DNA of 64,000 nt from Vibrio penaeicida (GTDB lineage Bacteria; Pseudomonadota; Gammaproteobacteria; Enterobacterales; Vibrionaceae), in assembly GCF_019977755.1 (NCBI RefSeq), contig NZ_AP025145.1, forward strand, positions 1-64,000, read 5' to 3'. The notes beneath the pieces were generated by a model. It worked only from the letters and a program-made list of their open reading frames with translations. It had not been told where the DNA came from and did not search any database. This document shows positions 34,506 to 41,492 of the stretch, piece after piece. Numbering within the stretch: position 1 is the first letter of the stretch; the number at the start of each line of letters is the position of its first letter. A program made the translations under genes and the position numbers.

Positions 34506-35516
34506 ATGTATGACTCCAGAATAAATAACTCATTGTTTCGTTTGGTTGATCAGGAATTTAGCCAATCGGAAAGGCTTCTTTTTTCCTCTGGGAATGTGAC
34601 GGAAGTGTGCGATGCCGTTGGGCAAGTCATGAAATCTCATTCACTTTCGGTGAAAGAGGATCGCACCAAGCTGGATGCGAAAATGCATTTTTTGCAGCTG
34701 GGTGAAATTTCGGTAAGCCGTCTTCATTACGGTGCTGGTGTGGACATTGAACCTGGTGCAATGAAAGAGTTTTTTCTTGTCCAAATGCCCCTGTCTGGCA
34801 GGGCTGTGATTGAGAGCCCACACAGCGTGGTGGATTCCACAACAAATCTTGCCTCTGTGCTAAGCCCTGATGACAGTGTGAGCATGCAATGGAAGCCAAA
34901 TGTCGATCAGCTGATGATCAAAATTCCAAAGCCATTAATTGAGCGTACGGTGGTGGGCATAACGGGTCACGCCCTGCATGATACGGTTCGGTTTGATTTG
35001 GGGTTTGAGTGGCAAAGAAGCCGAGAGTGGACAAGCTTACTTTGGTATTTGTTGACTTATGCCGCTCAGATTTCACCGTTCGAAAACCAGAATAGCTTGA
35101 TACTTGGGCAGCTAGAACAATTGGTCGCCACGTGTCTGCTAAGTTGCCATTCCCACAACTACTCCGCTAACGCCGCTAACAGTAAACCATCTATTCGTCC
35201 TCGGCATGTTCGTATTGCCCAATCGTATATTGATGCACACTTGAATGAAGACATCACCGCAGAAAGGCTTGCAGGGGTGGCTGGTGTCAGTGTACGTAGC
35301 TTATATGGTGGATTTAAAGACTTTCTTGGTATCAGTCCGATGCAGTATTTACGCAATCTGAGAATGGAAAAGGTGCACTCAGAACTGCAAGGTGGACAAG
35401 CACAGAGCGTAACAGGGGTAGCAATGAAGTGGGGATTTTCTCATATGGGTCGATTCAGCGTTGCGTATAAAAATCGTTATGGTGAAAGCCCAAGCGAGAG
35501 TTTAAGACGGCTTTAA
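34506..35516 (+). CDS. AraC-family transcriptional regulator
   Basis: A 336-residue regulator with an N-terminal AraC_binding_2-type cupin-like domain (about 60-200; VQMPLSGRAVIE) and a C-terminal double helix-turn-helix (about 232-336; ITAERLAGVAGVSVRSLYGGF and MKWGFSHMGRFSVAYKNRYGESP). This type often activates aromatic-compound oxidation genes, including regulators of indole and styrene-type monooxygenase operons. It is convergent with the monooxygenase operon downstream and divergent from the ADP-ribosyltransferase operon upstream, so either could be its target. A hairpin terminator follows at 35619-35657. The ATG lies just after GTGAGGAG. Confidence 0.9.
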   Translation: MYDSRINNSLFRLVDQEFSQSERLLFSSGNVTEVCDAVGQVMKSHSLSVKEDRTKLDAKMHFLQLGEISVSRLHYGAGVDIEPGAMKEFFLVQMPLSGRAVIESPHSVVDSTTNLASVLSPDDSVSMQWKPNVDQLMIKIPKPLIERTVVGITGHALHDTVRFDLGFEWQRSREWTSLLWYLLTYAAQISPFENQNSLILGQLEQLVATCLLSCHSHNYSANAANSKPSIRPRHVRIAQSYIDAHLNEDITAERLAGVAGVSVRSLYGGFKDFLGISPMQYLRNLRMEKVHSELQGGQAQSVTGVAMKWGFSHMGRFSVAYKNRYGESPSESLRRL

Positions 35517-35618
35517 TCTCTTTATTTTCACTTTAATATTTTTATTTTCAAGTGCTTATTTTCAATCTTTTATCTTTTTAACCTCTTTCAATTTTCTACA
35601 TTCTTCTCTTTTATGAAA

Positions 35619-35657
35619 AGCCCCTTTCGATAGGAACAACCTATTCGAAAGGGGGCT
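35619..35657. terminator. Terminator after AraC gene
   Basis: A long stem (AGCCCCTTTCGA-TAGG pairing with CCTA-TTCGAAAGGGGGCT, one or two bulges) with loop AACAA. A T-rich stretch lies on the minus-strand side. The repeat element begins at the next base. Confidence 0.65.
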
Positions 35658-35921
35658 ATACTCAAACCACCTCAAGATGCTAGGTTCAGCGAGAATTGCT
35701 TGATTTTCAGGCAAGGCACCAATTTGCAGATCTAGTGGTTCTAAATCAATAATTGGTAACGCGGCATGAAAATCAAGCAAACTCGCCCTTGGGAGCTCAT
35801 CTTCTGTCCCATTTCATCGTCAAAGAACTTGGAAAGGACTCGTCATTCCACTGCGTTCTTTTCCTTGAACTGACACAGAAGATAGAGCTCTGAATCCTGC
35901 ACCTTGGGGTGGTTTGAGTAT
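35658..35921. repeat. 264-bp palindromic repeat element, copy 2 (inverted)
   Basis: Same length and fold as the element at 7541-7804, in opposite orientation. The terminal inverted repeats lie at 35658-35680 and 35899-35921. Internal helices are 35698-35709 with 35767-35778 (12 bp), ACCAATT/AATTGGT (35718-35724 with 35751-35757), and GATCTAG/CTAAATC (35729-35735 with 35741-35747). The internal left-arm block containing AACGCAGTGGAATGACGAGT is almost identical in sequence to copy 1, whereas several helices have changed on both strands together. It lies between the AraC gene and the flavin reductase gene. Confidence 0.85.
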
Positions 35922-35953
35922 ATATTCATATTTTTAGGCAACTATCTTAAGCC

Positions 35954-36502
35954 CTAGGCACTCGCCAAAGAAGTAAACTTCCCTTGATGGAACACCAACG
36001 GAGAGCGCTCGGTTGAATCGGTTGAAAGAACGTGACCAATCAAGAGTAAGTGATCGCCAGCGGCGTTCTGCTCGACGTTTTTACAGATCAATGTGGCGAT
36101 AGCCCCCTCAATCACAGGCACACCTTGAGAGTTGATGTCATAACCAACGCCATCGAATTTGTTCTCAACTTTTGAGCTGGCAAATCGCATAGCAAGATCC
36201 GCTTGCTCGCCAGAAAGCACATTGATGGAGAAGTGATCACAGTCGTTAAAGTTCTCCAAGTTAGGGGATTGGGTTCCTAAACTCCAAAGCACTAAAGGAG
36301 GGGTGAGGGAGAGCGACGCAAAGGAGTTGATCGTGAGCCCAATTGGCACGCCTTCTGCTGTTCGAGTCGCTACAATGGCAACGCCTGTTGGGTATTTACC
36401 TAGCGCTTTTCGCAGCACTTGAGGAAGCAAAGATTCGCATCCTTGCTTCGTCGGTTCTTGGCTCGTCGGTTTTTGGCTAATGTGGGTTGAGTTATGGCTC
36501 AT
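35954..36502 (-). CDS. Flavin reductase component of two-component monooxygenase
   Basis: A 182-residue flavin reductase of the HpaC/StyB class, which uses NAD(P)H to supply reduced flavin to a partner oxygenase. LRKALGKYPTGVAIVAT (about 31-47), GLTINSFASLSLTPPLVLWSL (56-76), and HFSINVLSGEQADLAMRFAS are the FMN-binding signatures. A Ser/Thr-rich N-terminal extension of about 25 residues precedes the domain. It follows the styrene/indole-type monooxygenase gene by 12 bases and is last in the operon. Confidence 0.9.
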   Translation of the reverse strand: MSHNSTHISQKPTSQEPTKQGCESLLPQVLRKALGKYPTGVAIVATRTAEGVPIGLTINSFASLSLTPPLVLWSLGTQSPNLENFNDCDHFSINVLSGEQADLAMRFASSKVENKFDGVGYDINSQGVPVIEGAIATLICKNVEQNAAGDHLLLIGHVLSTDSTERSPLVFHQGKFTSLASA

Positions 36503-36514
36503 AAATCTTGCCTC

Positions 36515-37753
36515 CTAAGCACTTTTAACCGAGTGGGAATCAACGAAATCTCGACACAAGTTGGCGTCTTCCCACCAAGGGTAAAAGCTCGGTGGATGAT
36601 TGAACCCGTTTGCGATGGTTGACGCGAGTGATGGGTATTGTTGTGCTGACGCGAGCAGTTCCAGAATATGGGGCGGAGGCGGAAGCAATAAACTGTTGGT
36701 CCAACTCACCACACTGCTTGCGTATTCCCAAAAAGTTTCGAAGGTTTGGTTCATCCAGTCGGCGGTAAATGGCTGCTCTCCTCGTGCCAAAATGGCGTCG
36801 CCGTACACTTTAGCGGCTTTGGTGGCATTGTTGGAGCCTTGGCCTGTAATTGGATCGTTCGTTGCCACTGCATCGCCCATACCAAACACCAAACGCCCTG
36901 AGGGTAACGTCATCACGGGCTTGCGAATGGTTGGTGGAAAACGGCCGGCTAGAATGCCATTTTCGTCGGTTAATTCTGTGTGTTGGCAACGCTCCGCTTC
37001 CCAAGGGAGAAAGGTCTCTAAGATTTTCTTACTGGTGGCGAGGTGTTCTTGTGGGGTGCTAACATCGTTCCAGCAATCCATAGGGCCGCCGGGTACACCT
37101 TCAAACACCATAATGTCGCAAGGACCTGACGTAGTAAAAGCTGGGAAGGTAAAATACTCACCCACGCCCGGAATCAAATTGAACGCGACTTGGCTGAAAT
37201 CGTCCTGCTTTTTCATGCCATTAACGTAAGTTAGGGCAAGTGCGCGTTGTGGCTTACTGAATGCAGAGCGAGCTTCATCGCGCTCAAATAGCCTAACGAC
37301 ATCCCCTTTCCCTGCGGCAAGGAGCACGAGGTCATGAGTGGCGGTGAGATTTTCTAGTTCTGGAACACCGACGTCATCAATGACCAACTTGCCTCCTTTG
37401 GATTCAAATAGTTCCATCCAAATCGGCATTTTAACGCGCTGGTCGACGGCTTGGGCTGGCTTGTCTAGTTGAGCGCTCCAGCTTATGGCTTTTTCCCCTG
37501 CGATTTCAGGGTGAGGAACGGAAAATCCGATGCCATCAACGTTCGGGCAATTGCTCTCCCATAGGTTTAAACCGGAATCCCGTTCGATTTGAAGCGCGTC
37601 ATCAAACATACACTGGCTGGACAATACTCTTCCATCGCGCACGCTTTCTGGTGTTCGGTTGGTGATTACCGTCACGCGGTAATCATTGTCTAAAAGTCGA
37701 ATAGCTAAAGGGAGACCGGCTTGTCCTCCCCCTACAATGGCGATGCTTCTCAT
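36515..37753 (-). CDS. FAD-dependent monooxygenase, styrene/indole monooxygenase type (StyA/IifC-like)
   Basis: A 412-residue single-component-fold oxygenase that depends on an external reductase. The FAD motif GGGQAGLPLAIRLL lies at 8-21 after a beta strand; VFGMGDAVATNDPITGQGSNNA is the second FAD-contact region (about 299-320). KPQRALALTYVNGMK and the C-terminal ANGFNHP(P)-W pattern match styrene monooxygenase StyA and the indole oxygenases (IifC/IndA). The partner reductase is encoded next and an SDR gene lies upstream, the same gene set as the core of indole-degradation iif operons. Indole is a plausible substrate because vibrios make it with tryptophanase; styrene-like aromatics are the alternative. 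Confidence 0.85.
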   Translation of the reverse strand: MRSIAIVGGGQAGLPLAIRLLDNDYRVTVITNRTPESVRDGRVLSSQCMFDDALQIERDSGLNLWESNCPNVDGIGFSVPHPEIAGEKAISWSAQLDKPAQAVDQRVKMPIWMELFESKGGKLVIDDVGVPELENLTATHDLVLLAAGKGDVVRLFERDEARSAFSKPQRALALTYVNGMKKQDDFSQVAFNLIPGVGEYFTFPAFTTSGPCDIMVFEGVPGGPMDCWNDVSTPQEHLATSKKILETFLPWEAERCQHTELTDENGILAGRFPPTIRKPVMTLPSGRLVFGMGDAVATNDPITGQGSNNATKAAKVYGDAILARGEQPFTADWMNQTFETFWEYASSVVSWTNSLLLPPPPHILELLASAQQYPSLASTIANGFNHPPSFYPWWEDANLCRDFVDSHSVKSA

Positions 37754-37811
37754 GATTTCACTCCTTTGATAATTAGATGTCTCATCGTTCTGTTAAGTCT
37801 CAATTGATTTC

Positions 37812-38585
37812 TTACTCTGCCAAGCGAGGAATGGCGGGTTTTGCTTGTTCTGGACCCATTGCGGAATAGCCGCCATCCACCGAATAATCCGAGCCTGTGA
37901 CAAAGCTGGATAAGTCGGACAGCAAAAATGCCACAACTTGGGATACTTCTTCTGGTGTACCGACTCGACCCGCGAGATGAAAATCCGCGGCGACTGAATC
38001 GGTTTTTTCTCGATTTCCATCTGTCAATTCATCCATGATTCTTGACCAAATCCAGCCTGGAGAAACGGAATTGACACGGATGCCGTCAGGAGAAAAGTCC
38101 ATTGCCATACTGCGAGTGGCTTGAAGCAGTGCGGCTTTGGAAGCGGGATAGAGCCAGCGACCGGTTTGCGCGATGGAAGAGGAAATACTGGTGAAATTCA
38201 CAATCGAACCACCACCTAGTGCCATCATATGGGGGCGAACGGCATTGGATATCATTATGGCGCTGACAAGGTTTGTATTGAGAGCACTAAGCCAATCTTC
38301 TCGGTTGGATTCTTTTCCTTCGTCCAAATAGGTTGCGGCTAGGTTGACAAGGAAGTGGATGCCTCCGTGGGTTCGCATGGTGGCTTCAATGCTGCTGTTT
38401 AGCTTTTCATCGTTTGTGATATCGACTTCGACGTAGCTTACATTTTTGTTATCCGTGTAAGGGGCTGGCGCAATATCAAATACCACCACTTTCACACCAT
38501 ATTCGAGCAGAGTATTGACGACCCCTTGCCCAATTTTTGTGACGCCACCGGTCACGATGGCGACTTTTCCTTTTAATCCTTTCAT
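37812..38585 (-). CDS. SDR oxidoreductase of the monooxygenase operon
   Basis: A 257-residue short-chain dehydrogenase. The cofactor motif TGGVTKIG is at 12-19, Asp37 suggests NAD use, the usual NNAG is replaced by NLAA (81-84), and Tyr146-x-x-x-Lys150 (YPASK) with Ser133/135 forms the catalytic set. First gene of the three-gene operon with the StyA-like oxygenase 58 bases downstream. In iif-type indole operons an SDR oxidises the dihydrodiol-like product, and this is the likely analogous role. Downstream iifA/iifE-like genes are absent here. Confidence 0.87.
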   Translation of the reverse strand: MKGLKGKVAIVTGGVTKIGQGVVNTLLEYGVKVVVFDIAPAPYTDNKNVSYVEVDITNDEKLNSSIEATMRTHGGIHFLVNLAATYLDEGKESNREDWLSALNTNLVSAIMISNAVRPHMMALGGGSIVNFTSISSSIAQTGRWLYPASKAALLQATRSMAMDFSPDGIRVNSVSPGWIWSRIMDELTDGNREKTDSVAADFHLAGRVGTPEEVSQVVAFLLSDLSSFVTGSDYSVDGGYSAMGPEQAKPAIPRLAE

Positions 38586-38746
38586 CGACCCTCTCCTTGG
38601 TTTCGGTATCTAGGTTGGTGTACCTGCTGGCATTACCATCCTCCTTCTAGTGAGGCTCAATCTCTATCCACAATTGAATTCAGGTATCCAAAGCCTGCAG
38701 ATTAGTCGCTGATTTTGAGTGGAGAGAGCCGCTTTTGACGACAATT

Positions 38747-38775
38747 AAAAAGCCCGCGATTATTCTCGCGGGCTT
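38747..38775 (-). terminator. Rho-independent terminator, minus strand
   Basis: A perfect 10-bp GC-rich stem (AAGCCCGCGA and complement, six-base loop) followed on the minus strand by TTTTT. It lies just after the remnant of a binding-module gene (38814-38880) and is the intact terminator of that lost gene. Confidence 0.85.
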
Positions 38776-38813
38776 AGCTTACGTGTACTTAGTGTTGATG
38801 TTGGTACTAGCGA

Positions 38814-38880
38814 TTACTGTCCGCAAACCAGATCCCAGCTGCCATCGCTGCCAGGGATGGAGCCTGTCCAGTACTTGGTC
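38814..38880 (-). pseudogene. 3' remnant of a gene ending in a chitin-type binding module (CBM5/12)
   Basis: The minus strand encodes KYWTGSIPGSDGSWDLVCGQ followed by TAA, nearly identical to the end of the secreted phosphatase encoded at 41493-43361. An in-frame TAG lies two codons upstream and no larger frame precedes it. About 60 bp of strong DNA identity to 41496-41560 is seen. It is the last scrap of a secreted chitinase- or phosphatase-like gene, still followed by its terminator, and marks the edge of the AT-rich island. Confidence 0.8.
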
Positions 38881-39287
38881 TAATCAGTCATCGAGCAAGC
38901 TTCCATTGCTACATGAATGGTGACATGGCTATTTGGTAAACGTAAAAAAAACATTATGACGTTTAAAGATTGTTTATATCGCACTAATTTTTCCAATTAA
39001 GAGACGAAGTTAATGGAAGGAGTGAAATATAACATTTGTTAAAGATCTTTGATGCTAATGTAAAGAAAAGGTGCATTTTCTTTATCTATCTAAGTTTCTT
39101 CTAATAAAAAAACAAGAACTCCATCTAATAGTAAGAATAAATATTAGGATTAACTTGTTTAACATATTTATTTTAAACATGACTTATATTTGTATTTATA
39201 TTTTTATCATTAGATCGAAGGTGTGCTGTTTTGATTGTGATCAAATTAATTTAATTCATTAATGATAGTATTAAAATAAATGGAGGG
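38881..39287. other. AT-rich spacer, no gene supported
   Basis: About 400 bp of very AT-rich sequence between the gene remnant and the HlyD-like gene. A 63-codon + strand frame at 39071-39262 is Ile/Phe-rich low-complexity translation with no spaced ribosome binding site, and I do not accept it as a gene. A TGGAGGG site at 39281-39287 serves the next gene. Confidence 0.5.
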
Positions 39288-39887
39288 TTGTCGTGGATCT
39301 ATTTAGAAAAGAAGTACTGGGAGAAAAAATATATTAACTATGGAGCAAGTAGAAAAATTCTTACTGAACAGCATGAGTTTGTAATCTATATTTCCATGTT
39401 TTTGGTTTTTTCTATACTTACCTTTACTTATTTTTTTGAATATGGTCGGAAAATTAAAGTCTTAGGCTATGTGAATCCAAGCTCCGGTATAGTAAAAGTA
39501 TATTCTCCAAATGATGGATACATTCGCAATAAGTTCATAACTGAAGGTCAGGAAGTATATAATGGTTTGCCTTTAGCTAAAGTAGAATATCGTAAGCACT
39601 TTGAAAAAATCACAGATAACAAAAATAAAGATAGATATATATGCTATGCAGCGATACCTAATCATTGGGTCATTAATCCGGGATCAATTGTATCTATGTG
39701 TACAGTCGCCTTAGATAGCAAGGCAAACCATGTTGGTCATATCAGTGGAGATGGAAAACTAAATCTTAATATAAAGCTAGCTAACGAATGGCACAATAGC
39801 CTAATAAATTTGGATTGGGAGTCGATGAGGCGTCCCCTTCATGACCTTAAAAATAAATATAACACTATTAGTGTTGTTAATGTATAA
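39288..39887 (+). CDS. Compact HlyD/CvaA-like membrane protein with N-terminal frameshift
   Basis: Up to 199 residues. One membrane segment (about 31-49, FVIYISMFLVFSILTFTYFF) is followed by a lipoyl-like domain: GYVNPSSGIVKVYSPNDGYI, then EGQEVYNGLPLAKVE. This is the start of a HlyD/CvaA-type membrane-fusion protein. The long coiled coil is missing; a short beta part (AAIPNHWVINPGSIVSM) follows directly, so the protein is half normal length. A better start, GTG 39293 with GGAGGG five bases upstream, reads MDLFRKEVLGEK, the usual family start, but runs into a stop after a six-A tract. Removing one A there would join the frames. It is therefore a pseudogene, a slippage-controlled gene or a sequence error. 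Five bases upstream of the S41 peptidase gene. Confidence 0.6.
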   Translation: MSWIYLEKKYWEKKYINYGASRKILTEQHEFVIYISMFLVFSILTFTYFFEYGRKIKVLGYVNPSSGIVKVYSPNDGYIRNKFITEGQEVYNGLPLAKVEYRKHFEKITDNKNKDRYICYAAIPNHWVINPGSIVSMCTVALDSKANHVGHISGDGKLNLNIKLANEWHNSLINLDWESMRRPLHDLKNKYNTISVVNV

Positions 39888-39892
39888 ACATC

Positions 39893-41224
39893 ATGAATAT
39901 TACTAGTTCCCTTATCAGAAAGACTATCATTCTTATATTTTTTATATTCCCTTCTATTACATATGGTAAGTATGAGGATATTTCTTTAGAAGAGAAAATT
40001 TATGGGCTGTCATTAATATGGAGTAATGCAAAAGAGCATTTTGTTTTTCTTGACACTGATGTGGCTTCTAAATTAGATGAATCATATATAGAGTACATCA
40101 GCAAGGTCGCGGATATGGATGGTATTCATGATTACTATAAAGCTTTATCTAGATTTTCTGCTTTGCTAAATGATGGTCATACTAAAGTATTCCCTCCACT
40201 GCAGCACTTTAGAGAAAATATCGATTGGCCAGATGTTTATCTAAATGAAATCGAAGGTGAGATTCTGGTGACCAGTGTAGGTCAATCCTATATTGGTGCT
40301 ATTCCCTTGGGTTCTACGGTTTTAGAGGTTGAAGAAATACCTGTTCGAGATTATTTAGCAATGGAAGTGTTTCCTTATTCGCACGGCTCTTCCTATCGTG
40401 ATCGTTGGAACTTATCAGTTTCAAATGCATTTATGGGGCTTGCGGGATCAACGGTTAATATAACTTATAGGCGACCATCAGGTGAGTTAGGAAAAGCCGA
40501 ACTGACAAGAAATTCAAAGTCATACGATGATACTATTGATCATGTGGATATATTTAAACCCAAAAGAAAATCAGTTGAATTTTCCATGTTAAGCGATGAC
40601 ATTGCGTATGTTTCAATCAACAATTTAAGAAGTGATGATGTATTTACTAGTTTTATGTCAGTATTCGAAGACATAACTAAAGCAAAAGGGTTGATTATTG
40701 ATTTAAGGGCGAATGGAGGAGGTGATACCTCCGTCGTGAATAAGATTATACCTTATTTAATAAATCAAGAAGTTCAGAGCTCTTCTTGGAAAACTAGAAT
40801 CAGTAATTCATATAATGAGGCGAGAAAAGGACGGACTTCCGAACATTGGTTCAATGGCAATGGGAAAACACTAACGCCCCATGGCAAAGCGATAAATATA
40901 CCTACTCATGTGTTGATAGGGCGAAACACTGGTTCGGCCGCACTAGATTTTCTCGTGTACTTAAACAAATTGGAGCGGTTTACTAAATATGGAGAAACAA
41001 CAAACTCCAGTACAGGTCAGCCAATGAGCTTCGATCTACCTGGAGGAGGAAAAGGCATAATATGTGTTAAGCACGACTTCTTCCCAAGTGGTGAAGAGTT
41101 CGTAGGTATAGGAATTAAACCGGATGTTACTGTTGAACTCAAGAAAGCTCGCATTCTGAAGGGTTATGATGACGTATTGCAAATCGCATTGTACGATCTA
41201 AAGAGTAAGTTGGAAGCGAGGTAA
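39893..41224 (+). CDS. Exported S41-family serine peptidase
   Basis: A 443-residue exported peptidase of the C-terminal-processing/tricorn (S41) family. The signal peptide ends near residue 25 (SITYG). A helical N-terminal part (26-115) contains NDGHTKV, a PDZ-like region lies at about 117-200, and the catalytic core at 235-440 includes GLIIDLRANGGGDTS (266-280) and the nucleophile Ser348 in RNTGSAALDF. The partner Lys/Glu-type residues cannot be assigned by eye. It follows the compact HlyD-like gene by five bases. Both genes are much more AT-rich than the surroundings. A role in processing an exported peptide is possible, but no precursor or ABC exporter gene is adjacent. Confidence 0.85.
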   Translation: MNITSSLIRKTIILIFFIFPSITYGKYEDISLEEKIYGLSLIWSNAKEHFVFLDTDVASKLDESYIEYISKVADMDGIHDYYKALSRFSALLNDGHTKVFPPLQHFRENIDWPDVYLNEIEGEILVTSVGQSYIGAIPLGSTVLEVEEIPVRDYLAMEVFPYSHGSSYRDRWNLSVSNAFMGLAGSTVNITYRRPSGELGKAELTRNSKSYDDTIDHVDIFKPKRKSVEFSMLSDDIAYVSINNLRSDDVFTSFMSVFEDITKAKGLIIDLRANGGGDTSVVNKIIPYLINQEVQSSSWKTRISNSYNEARKGRTSEHWFNGNGKTLTPHGKAINIPTHVLIGRNTGSAALDFLVYLNKLERFTKYGETTNSSTGQPMSFDLPGGGKGIICVKHDFFPSGEEFVGIGIKPDVTVELKKARILKGYDDVLQIALYDLKSKLEAR

Positions 41225-41320
41225 GAAGGTTTTATCTCTGATAGTTAGATCAAAAGCTGCACCTAAATAAGAGGCTATTAGCGATCAAATGTTTCAAATT
41301 TATATACCGATAATGCCTTT

Positions 41321-41358
41321 GTACCCAAGTAAGCGCGCCCTTGGGAGCACACGTGATC
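41321..41358. repeat. Decayed fragment of the 264-bp element
   Basis: GTACCCAAGTAA matches the tip of the element's terminal repeat (and the solo hairpin at 5341). It is followed by GCGCCCTTGGGAGC, which matches the conserved CTCGCCCTTGGGAGCTC block inside copy 2. The other end is missing. Confidence 0.45.
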
Positions 41359-41405
41359 GGAGTTAATATCTATGCACACCAATTATGGCGGAGTTATAGG
41401 TAAAG

Positions 41406-41435
41406 CAAATCCCTCGAAGGAAATCGAGGGGTTTG
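41406..41435. terminator. Bidirectional terminator between S41 and phosphatase genes
   Basis: CCCTCGA/TCGAGGG is extended by CAAAT/GTTTG to a 12-bp stem with one wobble pair and a six-base loop; T-rich sequence follows on the + strand. It separates the convergent S41 peptidase gene and the phosphatase operon. Confidence 0.65.
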
Positions 41436-41492
41436 TTTATGAAAACCGAATACTTAAAGCCCTGAACTTCGGTTAATTATTTACACTTTAGC

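Noticed and set aside
38664..38674. CTATCCACA as a DnaA box
   Set aside because: Single copy with one mismatch, far from the origin, and expected by chance at this frequency.
38735..38923. 62-codon + strand frame across the terminator and gene remnant
   Set aside because: It is the antisense of the chitin-binding-module remnant and terminator, which explain the sequence better.
39071..39262. 63-codon + strand frame before the HlyD-like gene, considered as a possible peptide precursor
   Set aside because: Ile/Phe-rich translation of AT-rich DNA, GTG start with no spaced ribosome binding site, no double-glycine leader.
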